This document shows positions 22,122-30,431 of a stretch of DNA of 35,900 nt, in pieces. Origin of the DNA: Bacteroidota bacterium. GTDB lineage: Bacteria > Bacteroidota > Bacteroidia > 2-12-FULL-35-15. The stretch's first letter is position 1. Every line of letters begins with the position of its first letter. Below the pieces are notes generated by a model that saw nothing but the letters and a program-made list of their open reading frames with translations, ran no database searches and was not told where the DNA came from. A program made the position numbers and the translations under genes. The stretch spans positions 1 through 35,900 of the forward strand of contig SXIH01000025.1 of assembly GCA_005772895.1 (NCBI GenBank), in the 5' to 3' direction.

Positions 22122-22844
22122 ATGAACATAGCACTTATCGGATACGGAAAAATGGGAAAAGAGATTGAGCAAATTGCTATCTCACGTGGGCATACCATTG
22201 TTTTAAAAGTTGATATTAATAATGCTTCAACTTATTCTGTAGAAGAACTAAAAAAAGCAGATGTTGCAATTGAATTCAGCACTCCTGAAGCAGTAATCAA
22301 TAATATTTATAAATGTTTTGATGCCAATGTTCCAGTAGTTGTTGGGACAACAGGCTGGTTGAAACAGTTAGAAGAAGTAAAATCAAAATGTTCTGATAAA
22401 AAGCAAACTTTATTTTATGCATCCAACTACAGTATTGGAGTGAATTTATTTTTTAAAGTGAATGAATACTTAGCAAAGCTGATGAATGCCTATCCCGAAT
22501 ACAATGTTGCAATGGAAGAAATTCACCACGTTCATAAATTGGATTCGCCAAGCGGAACGGCTATTTCTTTGGCAAATCAAATACTTGAAAACAACAAAAC
22601 AAAAACAAATTGGGTGAATGTTGCTACTGAAAACAAAAATGAATTGGGAATAATTTCAAAACGTATTGACGAAGTTCCCGGAACACATACTGTAACTTAC
22701 AGTTCAGCGGTTGATGAGATCAGCATGACACACATTGCACATAACAGAAAAGGGTTTGCTCTTGGCGCTGTGATCGCAGCTGAATGGGTAAAAGAAAAAA
22801 AAGGTATTTTTGGAATGAATGATTTACTAGGCAATTCACATTAA
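22122..22844 (+). CDS. dapB: 4-hydroxy-tetrahydrodipicolinate reductase
   Basis: DapB reduces 4-hydroxy-tetrahydrodipicolinate to tetrahydrodipicolinate with NAD(P)H, the step before DapD in lysine/DAP synthesis. The protein starts MNIALIGYGKMGKEIEQIA with the G-x-G-x-x-G dinucleotide loop. VVVGTTGW, YASNYSIGVNLFF and the active-site motif EIHHVHKLDSPSGTA follow, and the terminal region has ISMTHIAHNRKGFALGAV. The 241-residue length from ATG 22122 matches the family's ~240-270. An in-frame ATG at 22095 would add nine residues (MVEMTKNEN) mostly encoded by the repeat, so 22122 is preferred. Confidence 0.96.
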   Translation: MNIALIGYGKMGKEIEQIAISRGHTIVLKVDINNASTYSVEELKKADVAIEFSTPEAVINNIYKCFDANVPVVVGTTGWLKQLEEVKSKCSDKKQTLFYASNYSIGVNLFFKVNEYLAKLMNAYPEYNVAMEEIHHVHKLDSPSGTAISLANQILENNKTKTNWVNVATENKNELGIISKRIDEVPGTHTVTYSSAVDEISMTHIAHNRKGFALGAVIAAEWVKEKKGIFGMNDLLGNSH

Positions 22845-22933
22845 TTAACATTTATAAAACAATAAAAAGAAGGAATTTCGTTTATCATTTCAACTAAACT
22901 GAAAACTTATAACTCAAAACTCTTAACTCATTT

Positions 22934-24688
22934 ATGGATATTTCTTATATTTTTTTAATTCTCGCTTCACTTACTACAATTATTGGTTTATGGAAATTAT
23001 TTCCCTTGGCCGGACAAGATAGCTGGAAAGCATTTGTGCCTCTTTACAATTTTTTTGTATGGCTGAAAGTTATTAAAAAACCATGGTGGTGGATTTTCTT
23101 AATCATTACTCCGGGAATAAATTTTTTGATGGTTGCTATTATGTATTTGTTGACAGCAAAAGCATTCAATAAAAGAACGAATCAAGATAAAGCTGTTGCA
23201 TTTTTATTTGGATACGTTTATCTTCCTTATGTAGCTTTTCAAAAAGATACCGCTTATGTTGGTCCCGAAGACATGAGCAAAAGAAAACCATCCATGGCCC
23301 GCGAGTGGACAGAAGCAATTGTGTTTGCAGTAATTGCAGCAACTGTTATCCGTACATTCTTTTTCGAAGCATTTACAATTCCAACTTCATCACTTGAAAA
23401 ATCGATGATGGTGGGTGATTATTTATTTGTGAGTAAGGTAAGTTACGGAGCTAAAATTCCAAATACACCGCTCTCCTTCCCTTTTGTTCATCATACTTTA
23501 CCTGGAACTGCTACAACTAAATCTTATTTAGGATGGTTTAAGCTTCCTTATTTCCGTTTACCCGGATTTGGTTCTGTAAAAAACAATGATATAGTAGTTT
23601 TCAATTATCCTGATGGAGATACAGTTGCCTTAAATTATCAAAATCAAAGCTATTATCAGATTTGCAGAGACGCTAAAGTATCTAGTCTTTACAACAAACC
23701 AAATACAAGAATTGAAGTTGCAAGAGGAATTTTCCAACCGATTGGTGAAGTAGTTGCTCGTCCTGTAGACAAACGTGAAAACTACGTAAAACGCTGTGTC
23801 GCAATTGCGGGAGACAAACTTGAAATAAAAGATGCAGAAATATATATCAACGACAAACATATTGCAACTCCTGAACATGCGCAATTTCATTACTTTGTAA
23901 AAACGAAAGGTTATTTGTTTGGTGATTACGATCCTGAAAGAAATATTATTCCTAATGAACGCTTATTGGATAAATATGATATTTATGTTGATGAGATACA
24001 CATTAGTGATATTTCAGCAAATCAGGATACAATAGAATATTCTATTAATATGCCTTTATCATCTCTTGCCAAGGTTAAAGTTCTTTCAAATGTAATTTCA
24101 GCTGAAAAAGAAATTACACCTAAGGGAGTTTATGAAAGTAAAATTTTTCCTCATACATCGTCTATTCCTTGGAACAACGACAATTTTGGTCCGTTTGTAA
24201 TTCCGCAGGCAAACACAACTGTGAATTTAGACACAACTAATATTAAGTTATACGACAAAATAATTGTTAATTATGAACTTAATAAATTAGAAATAAAAGG
24301 TGATAAAATTTTCATCAATGGAGCAGAAACAAAAACGTACACTTTCAAAATGGATTATTATTTCATGATGGGTGATAACCGTCAGAACTCTGCTGATTCA
24401 CGTTATTGGGGTGTTGTACCAAATGATCACATTGTCGGGAAACCGGTATTTGTTTGGATGAGTATAAAAGACCCTTTAAAAAATCCTGTATCCGGAAGTG
24501 TTGGTTTATTCAAATCGTTTTTTGAAGATTCTAAAAAAGGAAGATTCAGATGGGAACGTTTTTTCTGTTTTGTAAGTGAGGATGGCTTGTCAAAATCTTA
24601 CAGAGTTCATTTCCTGGTTATAATTTTAGGAATTACAGGATTTGTTTATTTCAGAAATAAACGTGCTGCAAAGAAGGTAAAAAAGTAA
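22934..24688 (+). CDS. lepB: Signal peptidase I, large form with extra membrane domains
   Basis: The 584-residue type I signal peptidase cleaves export signal peptides at the periplasmic face of the inner membrane. Residues 1-100 form hydrophobic helices resembling the DUF5684-like domain (GQDSWKAFVPLYNFFVW). A further helix at 123-142 precedes the catalytic domain. The nucleophile is Ser153 in PTSSLEKSMMVGDYLFVSK, where the usual Met after Ser is Leu. The general base is Lys286 in NYVKRCVAIAGD, and box E is MMGDNRQNSADSRYWG (GDNR 480-483). A long insertion separates the boxes, as in Bacteroidota enzymes. A C-terminal helix (VIILGITGFVYF, ~562-573) is an additional anchor. A second lepB follows after 3 bases. 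Confidence 0.93.
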   Translation: MDISYIFLILASLTTIIGLWKLFPLAGQDSWKAFVPLYNFFVWLKVIKKPWWWIFLIITPGINFLMVAIMYLLTAKAFNKRTNQDKAVAFLFGYVYLPYVAFQKDTAYVGPEDMSKRKPSMAREWTEAIVFAVIAATVIRTFFFEAFTIPTSSLEKSMMVGDYLFVSKVSYGAKIPNTPLSFPFVHHTLPGTATTKSYLGWFKLPYFRLPGFGSVKNNDIVVFNYPDGDTVALNYQNQSYYQICRDAKVSSLYNKPNTRIEVARGIFQPIGEVVARPVDKRENYVKRCVAIAGDKLEIKDAEIYINDKHIATPEHAQFHYFVKTKGYLFGDYDPERNIIPNERLLDKYDIYVDEIHISDISANQDTIEYSINMPLSSLAKVKVLSNVISAEKEITPKGVYESKIFPHTSSIPWNNDNFGPFVIPQANTTVNLDTTNIKLYDKIIVNYELNKLEIKGDKIFINGAETKTYTFKMDYYFMMGDNRQNSADSRYWGVVPNDHIVGKPVFVWMSIKDPLKNPVSGSVGLFKSFFEDSKKGRFRWERFFCFVSEDGLSKSYRVHFLVIILGITGFVYFRNKRAAKKVKK

Positions 24689-24691
24689 TTT

Positions 24692-25756
24692 TTGAAAAAT
24701 AAAGCTGCCATAATTGTTATTAAAGATTGGTCTAAAGCGGTATTCTTTGCTTTTTTCACAATTCTATTATTCAGAATTTTCTTTTTTGAAGCATTTACTA
24801 TTCCTTCTCCTTCCATGGAGAAATCGCTGCTGACCGGTGATTACATTATTGTAAGTAAACTGAGTTACGGACCACGAATTCCGATTACTCCATTATCATT
24901 TCCATTTGCTCATCAGACTTTACCATTTACTGATAATACAAATTCGTATTTAGATTGGATCCAAATTCCGTACTTGCGTTTATTCGGAGCACCTGATCTA
25001 GAACGAAATGATGTGGTAGTATTTAATTGGCCGGTAGAAGATGAACGACCGATCGACCAACGTACTTTTTATATCAAGCGCTGTGTAGGACTTTCTGGAG
25101 ATACTTTGGAATTACGTTCCGGGCAAGTCTACATAAATGGAAAATACAGTGATTTCCCTGAAAAACTTCAATTTGATTACAAAGTAAAAACAGATGTTGA
25201 CTCAATAGATAATGATTCTTTAAAATTATTAGGAATCACACAAGGAGATCACATGCAAAACAAAGGAGAATTTTGGTTCACCATCAATTTAGAAAATGTG
25301 GAAGTTATGAAAAAATTTCCCCACGTAACATCTGTTGAACCATTGATTGACAGAAAAGGTGCCTACAACGATTACATGTTTCCTGAAAACGAACATTTCT
25401 TATGGAACGTAGATTTCTTCGGTCCGATTTATATTCCGAAAGAAGGCGATTCTGTAAAATTGACAAAAGATTCTCTTCCACTCTACGAAAGAATTATAAA
25501 AGTATATGAGAAAAACGAATTGCGAGTAAGCAACGATTCTATTTTCATCAACGAAAAATATTCAACACACTACACTTTCAAAATGAATTATTATTTCATG
25601 ATGGGCGACAACCGCCACAACTCTGCAGATTCACGCTTCTGGGGTTTTGTTCCCGAAGACCATATTGTAGGAAAAACAGTTTTAATATTAATGTCGATTG
25701 ACAAATCGGATGACGGTGGAATTCGTGGCAATCGATGGTTTAAGGGGGTTGATTAA
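24692..25756 (+). CDS. lepB: Signal peptidase I, second tandem copy
   Basis: The 354-residue second type I signal peptidase has one N-terminal membrane helix (AVFFAFFTILLFRIFFFEAF, ~16-35) and an intact catalytic set. These are Ser41 in SPSMEKSLLTGDYIIVSK, Lys129 in FYIKRCVGLSGD, and MMGDNRHNSADSRFWG (GDNR 305-308). It lacks the N-terminal domain and C-terminal anchor of the first copy and keeps the standard Ser-Met pair, so the two are clearly paralogues that diverged. The start is TTG at 24692, 3 bases after the first gene's stop. It gives the right length before the anchor helix. Its last base overlaps the start of the WbqC gene (TTAATG), so all three are probably translated from one mRNA. 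Confidence 0.93.
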   Translation: MKNKAAIIVIKDWSKAVFFAFFTILLFRIFFFEAFTIPSPSMEKSLLTGDYIIVSKLSYGPRIPITPLSFPFAHQTLPFTDNTNSYLDWIQIPYLRLFGAPDLERNDVVVFNWPVEDERPIDQRTFYIKRCVGLSGDTLELRSGQVYINGKYSDFPEKLQFDYKVKTDVDSIDNDSLKLLGITQGDHMQNKGEFWFTINLENVEVMKKFPHVTSVEPLIDRKGAYNDYMFPENEHFLWNVDFFGPIYIPKEGDSVKLTKDSLPLYERIIKVYEKNELRVSNDSIFINEKYSTHYTFKMNYYFMMGDNRHNSADSRFWGFVPEDHIVGKTVLILMSIDKSDDGGIRGNRWFKGVD

Positions 25757-26370
25757 TGAACGTTTCCATCCTTCCTTCAGCTTACCTCGCTCCTATTCAA
25801 TATTATTCCAAGCTTAAAAATTATCAGGAATGCATCGTTGAACAGCATGAACATTTTCCTAAGCAGACTTACAGAAGCCGTTGTGAAGTTTATTCTCCTA
25901 ATGGAATATTAACGTTGAGTATTCCTTTGGTAAAACGCAATCATCGTCAAGTTACAAAAGACATAAAAATATCTTACGAATACGATTGGCAGAAATTACA
26001 TTGGCGAAGTTTAGAATCCTGTTACAGACGTTCACCTTTTTTTGAATATTTTGAAGACGATTTTTTACCTTTCTATACAGATAAAAAATTTGATTTTTTA
26101 GTCGACTTAAATGAAGAACTAAATCAAGAAATTCTTAAACTATTAAAATTAAAACCCAACTATTCATTCAGTAAAGAATATTTAAAATCATATCCTGATG
26201 CGGATGACTTCAGGGATATTATTTCTCCCAAAGAACCTTTAAGTTTGGATACCCAATTTACCCCCAATCTATACATGCAAGTTTTTGAACCCCGTCATGG
26301 ATTTTTACCCAACCTAAGCGTTATCGACCTCTTATTCAACGAGGGTTCTAGGGCATTGGAAATCATCTAA
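25756..26370 (+). CDS. WbqC family protein
   Basis: The 204-residue protein matches the WbqC-like family (PF08889): SILPSAYLAPIQYYSKLKNY at the start, then EQHEHFPKQTYRSRCEV, GILTLSIPLVKRNHRQ and DWQKLHWRSLESCYRRSPFF. The C-terminal half includes FLPNLSVIDLLFNEGSRAL, the family's ending. WbqC was named in O-antigen gene clusters; the biochemical activity is unknown to me. The start overlaps the second lepB stop by one base. I recall this WbqC gene next to lepB in other Bacteroidota. Confidence 0.9.
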   Translation: MNVSILPSAYLAPIQYYSKLKNYQECIVEQHEHFPKQTYRSRCEVYSPNGILTLSIPLVKRNHRQVTKDIKISYEYDWQKLHWRSLESCYRRSPFFEYFEDDFLPFYTDKKFDFLVDLNEELNQEILKLLKLKPNYSFSKEYLKSYPDADDFRDIISPKEPLSLDTQFTPNLYMQVFEPRHGFLPNLSVIDLLFNEGSRALEII

Positions 26371-26422
26371 ATTTTCTTTAAAAAAGCACTCGTTTTTTGG
26401 ACGAAAAACAGGGATTTGTTGT

Positions 26423-26430
26423 TATATTTG
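26423..26430 (+). promoter_or_regulatory. Putative -7 element upstream of the carboxylase gene
   Basis: TATATTTG followed by G is a full TAnnTTTG match. A TTTG at 26396-26399 lies 23 bases upstream, slightly too far. The transcript from here would carry the hairpin repeats at 26455-26546 in its leader. Confidence 0.4.
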
Positions 26431-26454
26431 GCAGTACGTTCTTGCTAACTGTCT

Positions 26455-26546
26455 CCCGATAGCTATCGGGACCGTGCCACGACACGGGATCTCCCAATTA
26501 GAAAGACTATTCCCATCAACAGGGAGATGCCGTGTCGCAGCACGGC
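26455..26546. repeat. Hairpin repeats upstream of the acyl-CoA carboxylase gene
   Basis: CCCGATAGCTATCGGG (26455-26470) is a perfect 16-base palindrome. It is followed by a 25-base inverted repeat: left arm 26471-26495, right arm 26522-26546, 21 of 25 matching, 26-base spacer, with GGGAGAT at the inner side of the right arm. The sequence class differs from the TCGAGCGGAGTCGA family. Confidence 0.7.
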
Positions 26547-26566
26547 ATGACGAATACGAATAAGAA

Positions 26567-28210
26567 ATGATTAAAAAGATTATGGATATAGAATTTAACA
26601 AAAACGAAGATGTGATGAAGCAACTTATTTCCGGAATGGAGCGTAAGTTAGAAAAAATATATTTAGGAGGAGGAAAAGCAAGAATAGATAAATTACACGA
26701 GCAAGGGAAAATGACTGCCCGTGAACGCATCGCTTATCTTATCGATAAAGATTCTCAGACAATAGAAATTGGCGCATTTGCAGGAGACGACATGTATAAA
26801 GAACATGGTGGTTGTCCGGCTGGTGGTGTTGCAATTGTTATCGGTTATGTAAGTGGTCGCCAATGTATCATTGTTGCGAACGATGCAACAGTAAAAGCAG
26901 GTGCTTGGTTTCCTATTACAGGAAAAAAGAATTTGCGTGCTCAGGAAATTGCGATGGAAAACCGTTTACCGATTATTTATTTGGTCGACAGTGCAGGCGT
27001 TTATTTACCAATGCAGGATGAAATATTTCCGGACAAAGAACATTTCGGAAGAATTTTCCGCAACAATGCAGTGATGAGCAGTATGGGAATTTTACAGATC
27101 TCTGCAGTAATGGGAAGTTGTGTTGCAGGTGGTGCTTACCTTCCAATCATGAGTGATGAAGCAATGATTGTGGAAGGAACAGGAAGTATTTTCTTAGCAG
27201 GTTCTTATTTAGTAAAAGCAGCTATCGGAGAAAACATTGACAACGAAACATTGGGTGGTGCAACTACTCACTGTGAAATATCAGGTGTTACGGACTACAA
27301 ATGCAAAGACGATAAAGATTGCTTGGAGCGTATCCGCAACATCATGAGTAAAGTTGGGCATTTCGAAAAGGCAGGGTTCAATCGTATTGAAGCAAAAGCT
27401 CCTAAAAAAGAACCAAACGATATTTTGGGAATTATTCCGGATATGCGCGACAAACAATACGACATGCAAGAAATTATTGATCGTTTGATTGATGAATCAG
27501 ATTTTGAGGAATACAAAGAAGGGTATGGACAAAGTATTTTATGCGGGTTAGCTAGAGTTGATGGTTGGAGTGTTGGAATTGTTGCGAATCAACGTAAAGT
27601 GGTGAAAAGTAAAAAAGGTGAAATGCAATTTGGTGGTGTTATCTATAGTGATAGCGCTGATAAAGCCGCCCGTTTTATCATGAACTGTAATCAGAAAAAA
27701 ATTCCATTGGTCTTTTTACAAGATGCAACAGGATTTATGGTTGGTTCACGTTCAGAGCATGGTGGAATTATTAAAGATGGAGCGAAGCTAGTGAATGCAA
27801 TGGCTAATTCTGTTGTTCCGAAATTTACTATTATCATAGGAAACAGTTACGGAGCAGCAAATTACGCGATGTGTGGAAAAGCATACGACCCACGCTTAAT
27901 TGTCGGTTGGCCGACAGCACAAGTAGCCGTTATGGGTGGTGCACAAGCTGCAAAAGTATTGGTTCAAATTGAAGTTGCTTCCTTAAAAGCAAAAGGAGAA
28001 GTAATCACTCCTGAAAAAGAAGCAGAATTATATAACAAAATAAAAGACCGTTACGATTCACAAACATCACCTTACTATGCAGCTTCAAGAATATGGCTGG
28101 ATGCAATCATTAACCCGCTAGATACACGTAAATGGATTTCGATGGGAATAGAAATGGCTAATCATTCACCTATAACTAAAGCTTATAATGTAGGAGTTAT
28201 TCAAACGTAA
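26567..28210 (+). CDS. Acyl-CoA carboxylase beta (carboxyltransferase) subunit
   Basis: The 547-residue protein is a biotin-dependent carboxyltransferase subunit. The N-terminal half has GGGKARIDKLHEQGKMTARERI, the family opening, and GGCPAGGVAIVIGYVSGR. VDSAGVYLPMQDEIFPDKEHFGRIF resembles methylcrotonyl-CoA carboxylase beta subunits (DSGG..LP.Q.E.FPD..HFGRIF). The second half contains PLVFLQDATGFMVGSRSEHGGIIKDGAKLVNA and NSYGAANYAMCGKAYDPR, where MCC-type enzymes carry their acyl-CoA and biotin sites. The acyl substrate is not certain. No biotin carboxylase or biotin carrier is in the window. The ATG at 26567 is used; ATG 26582 is possible. It is followed 2 bases later by a small gene. Confidence 0.93.
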   Translation: MIKKIMDIEFNKNEDVMKQLISGMERKLEKIYLGGGKARIDKLHEQGKMTARERIAYLIDKDSQTIEIGAFAGDDMYKEHGGCPAGGVAIVIGYVSGRQCIIVANDATVKAGAWFPITGKKNLRAQEIAMENRLPIIYLVDSAGVYLPMQDEIFPDKEHFGRIFRNNAVMSSMGILQISAVMGSCVAGGAYLPIMSDEAMIVEGTGSIFLAGSYLVKAAIGENIDNETLGGATTHCEISGVTDYKCKDDKDCLERIRNIMSKVGHFEKAGFNRIEAKAPKKEPNDILGIIPDMRDKQYDMQEIIDRLIDESDFEEYKEGYGQSILCGLARVDGWSVGIVANQRKVVKSKKGEMQFGGVIYSDSADKAARFIMNCNQKKIPLVFLQDATGFMVGSRSEHGGIIKDGAKLVNAMANSVVPKFTIIIGNSYGAANYAMCGKAYDPRLIVGWPTAQVAVMGGAQAAKVLVQIEVASLKAKGEVITPEKEAELYNKIKDRYDSQTSPYYAASRIWLDAIINPLDTRKWISMGIEMANHSPITKAYNVGVIQT

Positions 28211-28212
28211 TC

Positions 28213-28521
28213 ATGAACAGTTATTCAACTTTATCGGAAGCCGTTAACGATCTTCAAAAAAGAGGATATACAACTGATTTTAAACTTTGTGATGATGGTT
28301 TAGAATGTCCGATGCTGGAATTAAAACTTCACCCCGAACATTTTGAAATTGTTGAAGTGCATCATTTTGATGGAATGACTGACCCAGCTGATGAATCTAT
28401 TGTATATGCTATAGAATCATTAGATGGAAAAATTAAAGGAATACTGATCAATGGCTATGGAATTTATTCCGACAGCTTATCAGATGAAATGATTAAAAAA
28501 TTAAAAGAGCACCACACTTGA
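28213..28521 (+). CDS. Small conserved protein of unknown function
   Basis: The 102-residue soluble protein begins STLSEAVNDLQKRGYTTDFKL and contains HPEHFEIVEVHHFDGMTDPADESIVYAIES. I recognise it as a small Bacteroidota family that pipelines sometimes label phosphoribosylpyrophosphate synthetase. No PRPP-binding motif or nucleotide site is present and the protein is far too short, so that name should not be used. It starts 2 bases after the carboxylase stop and is likely cotranscribed. It resembles a small alpha/beta sandwich with a C-terminal helix (DEMIKKLKEHH). Confidence 0.75.
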   Translation: MNSYSTLSEAVNDLQKRGYTTDFKLCDDGLECPMLELKLHPEHFEIVEVHHFDGMTDPADESIVYAIESLDGKIKGILINGYGIYSDSLSDEMIKKLKEHHT

Positions 28522-28538
28522 GTTTCAATAAAAACCCT

Positions 28539-28546
28539 TACTTTTG
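28539..28546 (+). promoter_or_regulatory. Putative -7 element of the DUF6580 gene
   Basis: TACTTTTG is a full TAnnTTTG match 20 bases before the ATG at 28567; the predicted start is near 28553. No clear terminator separates it from the preceding gene. Confidence 0.4.
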
Positions 28547-28566
28547 TTAAAGTAAATTCTTTAATT

Positions 28567-29100
28567 ATGAAAAACATTTTTACACCTCGGTTTATTTTTA
28601 TAACATCAGCAGTTTTGCTTGCAGCCTTAAGCCGCGTATTTCCTCATTTCGACAACTTCACTCCTATTGCTGCAATGGCATTGTTTGGTGGTGTATATTT
28701 TTCCGATAAACGATTAGCGTTTGTTGTTCCATTAATAGCAATGATTCTTTCCGATGTTATTTTGGAACTGACTACAGGTTGGGGATTTCATAATACGATC
28801 ATTTATGTTTATGTAGCATTTATACTAACATCTGCAATTGGATTATATGTCAGAAAAAATACAAACATCCAAACAGTTCTAGGGGCTTCTGTTCTTTCTT
28901 CCTTATTGTTTTTCGTTATTACTAATTTTGGAGTGTGGGCTGCAAGCGGAGGAGTTGGCGGTGCATCAGGATTAGCAACTACTTATGCTTTGGGAGTTCC
29001 ATTTTTTGCTCCTACTCTTTTAGGTGATGTTTTTTATAACACCATTTTATTTGGGGCATTTTATTTAGCACAACGCAGGATTCCTGCATTGATAAAATAA
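28567..29100 (+). CDS. DUF6580 family membrane protein, ECF-type S-component-like
   Basis: The 177-residue integral membrane protein has about five to six helices, with little outside the membrane. The opening SAVLLAALSRVFPHFDNFTPIAAMALFGGVYF matches DUF6580, which is related in layout to substrate-binding S components of ECF transporters. It contains NFGVWAASGG and GVPFFAPTLLGDVFYNTILFGAFYLA at the end, the family's characteristic tail. The substrate is unknown, and no EcfT or EcfA genes are visible here. It has its own putative promoter and ends at a strong terminator. Confidence 0.85.
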   Translation: MKNIFTPRFIFITSAVLLAALSRVFPHFDNFTPIAAMALFGGVYFSDKRLAFVVPLIAMILSDVILELTTGWGFHNTIIYVYVAFILTSAIGLYVRKNTNIQTVLGASVLSSLLFFVITNFGVWAASGGVGGASGLATTYALGVPFFAPTLLGDVFYNTILFGAFYLAQRRIPALIK

Positions 29101-29122
29101 GTTTATGAATACTTATAATAGT

Positions 29123-29150
29123 GGCGGAACTTTGATTCCGCCTTTTTTTT
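29123..29150 (+). terminator. Rho-independent terminator after the DUF6580 gene
   Basis: GGCGGAA (29123-29129) and TTCCGCC (29136-29142) form a perfect 7-bp stem with a 6-base loop, followed by eight T. It lies 22 bases after the stop codon. Confidence 0.9.
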
Positions 29151-29159
29151 GACATTTCT

Positions 29160-29187
29160 TTTGAAAATTTAAAGTATTCTACTTTTC
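29160..29187 (+). promoter_or_regulatory. Putative promoter of the ECF sigma operon
   Basis: TTTG at 29160-29163 and TACTTTTC at 29180-29187 are separated by 16 bases; the -7 word deviates only in its last base. The start would be near 29194, 15 bases before the ATG. Confidence 0.35.
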
Positions 29188-29208
29188 TATTCGTCTCTAT
29201 AATCAAAC

Positions 29209-29784
29209 ATGGCTGAACAAACGCAATACACTGCCGAGAGTCAAACAAAAGACGAAGCACTATCCAATACAATTAACAAGGAAAGAGGCAAGCTTTTAAC
29301 TTTCATCAGCAATCGTACACCTACTATAGAGGATGCCGAAGATATCCTGCAGGATGTCTTCTACGAACTGGTGCAAAGTGAGACAATCGAGAATACTGCA
29401 GCGTGGCTTTACAGAGTAGCAAGAAACAAAATTACCGATTGGTATCGCAAAATGAAACCCGACCGGTTGGATGATATATCCTACAAAGGTTCGGATGAAG
29501 ATGAAGCTCTTTTACTTTCAGACATTATTCCTTCAATGGAAACTTCGGCCGATAAACAAATATTGTTAAAGTTAATATCAGACGTATTAGCCGACACATT
29601 AGAAGAATTGCCGAAAAACCAAAGGGAAGTATTTGTACTTCACGAAATAGAAGGAAAAAGTTTGAAAGAAATTGCTGAACTAACCGATACAGGAATAAAA
29701 ACCGTTATCTCCCGTAAAAGATATGCAGTAATGCATTTACAGGAGCGTTTGAAAAGCCTTTACACTGAATTGTTAAACAACTAA
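29209..29784 (+). CDS. ECF-type RNA polymerase sigma factor
   Basis: The 191-residue sigma-70 family protein has only regions 2 and 4. Region 2 includes FISNRTPTIEDAEDILQDVFYELVQ and AAWLYRVARNKITDWYRK (about residues 29-85). Region 4 is LEELPKNQREVFVLHEIEGKSLKEIAELTDTG (about 129-160), an HTH that reads the -35 element. No recognisable zinc-binding anti-sigma factor is encoded beside it. The next gene, 10 bases downstream, encodes a two-helix membrane protein that may take that role. The regulon is unknown; the adjacent operon is the first suspect. Confidence 0.93.
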   Translation: MAEQTQYTAESQTKDEALSNTINKERGKLLTFISNRTPTIEDAEDILQDVFYELVQSETIENTAAWLYRVARNKITDWYRKMKPDRLDDISYKGSDEDEALLLSDIIPSMETSADKQILLKLISDVLADTLEELPKNQREVFVLHEIEGKSLKEIAELTDTGIKTVISRKRYAVMHLQERLKSLYTELLNN

Positions 29785-29794
29785 AATACTCAAC

Positions 29795-30187
29795 ATGAAT
29801 AAGAAATATGAAGCTTTTATAACAGCTAAAATAATTATGATAATCAAAATAATTATAGGAGTTCTGATATTTGTCCCGCTGTTTGTTTTCGGAACAATGT
29901 ATCTCTGGAACTGGATAGTACCGGATTTGTTTCACGGACCTGTAATTAATTTCTGGCAGACACTTGGCCTGCTTGTATTGTCTAAAATCCTTTTCGGAGG
30001 ATTCGGAAAAGGGCATCATGGCCGACATAATAACTGGAAACAACGCATGAAAGAAAAAATGGGACATATGTCGCCAGAAGAGAAAGAGCAATTCAAGCAA
30101 CGCTTAAAAGAAAAATGCCGACACAAATTCTGGTCTCAGGAAGAAGTTAAAACAGATGATTCAAACAGTAGTAATTTAAGCCAATAA
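29795..30187 (+). CDS. Small membrane protein linked to the sigma factor
   Basis: The 130-residue protein has two membrane helices: IIMIIKIIIGVLIFVPLFVFGTMYLWNW (~13-40) and INFWQTLGLLVLSKILFGGF (~49-68). A charged cytosolic or periplasmic tail follows with two histidine pairs and a helical run (MGHMSPEEKEQFKQRLKEKCRHKFW). The tail resembles small metal-responsive or CpxP-like helices only in general style. I recognise the YLWNW...FWQTLGLLVLSKILFGGF pattern from Bacteroidota genes downstream of ECF sigma factors, but know no function. It could be an anti-sigma or envelope-stress partner. It starts 10 bases after the sigma stop and 4 bases before the next gene. Confidence 0.7.
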   Translation: MNKKYEAFITAKIIMIIKIIIGVLIFVPLFVFGTMYLWNWIVPDLFHGPVINFWQTLGLLVLSKILFGGFGKGHHGRHNNWKQRMKEKMGHMSPEEKEQFKQRLKEKCRHKFWSQEEVKTDDSNSSNLSQ

Positions 30188-30191
30188 AATT

Positions 30192-30410
30192 ATGCAAGCA
30201 TCCGTACATATTTTCAAGACGAATATTAACACCATAGAACAAATTAAAAAAGCAGATTCTTTTTTATCTAAAAATTCTAAAATCAAAAAATGGAATATAG
30301 ACCTGGAAGATTGTGATAAAATTTTGAAGATTGAATCTTCTCAACTAGAAACGTATGACATAATCGGGAGTTTGAAACCCTTTAACATTTATTGTGAAGT
30401 GCTTGAATAA
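30192..30410 (+). CDS. Small protein with a degenerate heavy-metal-associated-like fold
   Basis: The 72-residue protein has a beta-alpha-beta-beta-alpha-beta pattern of the size and order of HMA metallochaperones: SVHIFKTNI (strand), IEQIKKADSFLSKN (helix), IKKWNIDL (strand), KILKIES (strand), YDIIGSLKPFN (helix), IYCEVLE (strand). The metal-binding CxxC that would sit before helix 1 is absent; only isolated cysteines remain (CDKI, YCEV). It therefore probably does not bind copper in the usual way. It is the last gene of the sigma operon, 4 bases after the previous stop, followed by a strong terminator. Confidence 0.6.
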   Translation: MQASVHIFKTNINTIEQIKKADSFLSKNSKIKKWNIDLEDCDKILKIESSQLETYDIIGSLKPFNIYCEVLE

Positions 30411-30431
30411 CTATACTGTGGCGTGGTAGAG

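Noticed and set aside
28213..28521. Phosphoribosylpyrophosphate synthetase
   Set aside because: Too short and no PRPP- or ATP-binding motif; the label seems to be a propagated error.
29795..30187. Classical zinc-binding anti-sigma factor
   Set aside because: No HxxxCxxC motif; only a single CRH in the tail.
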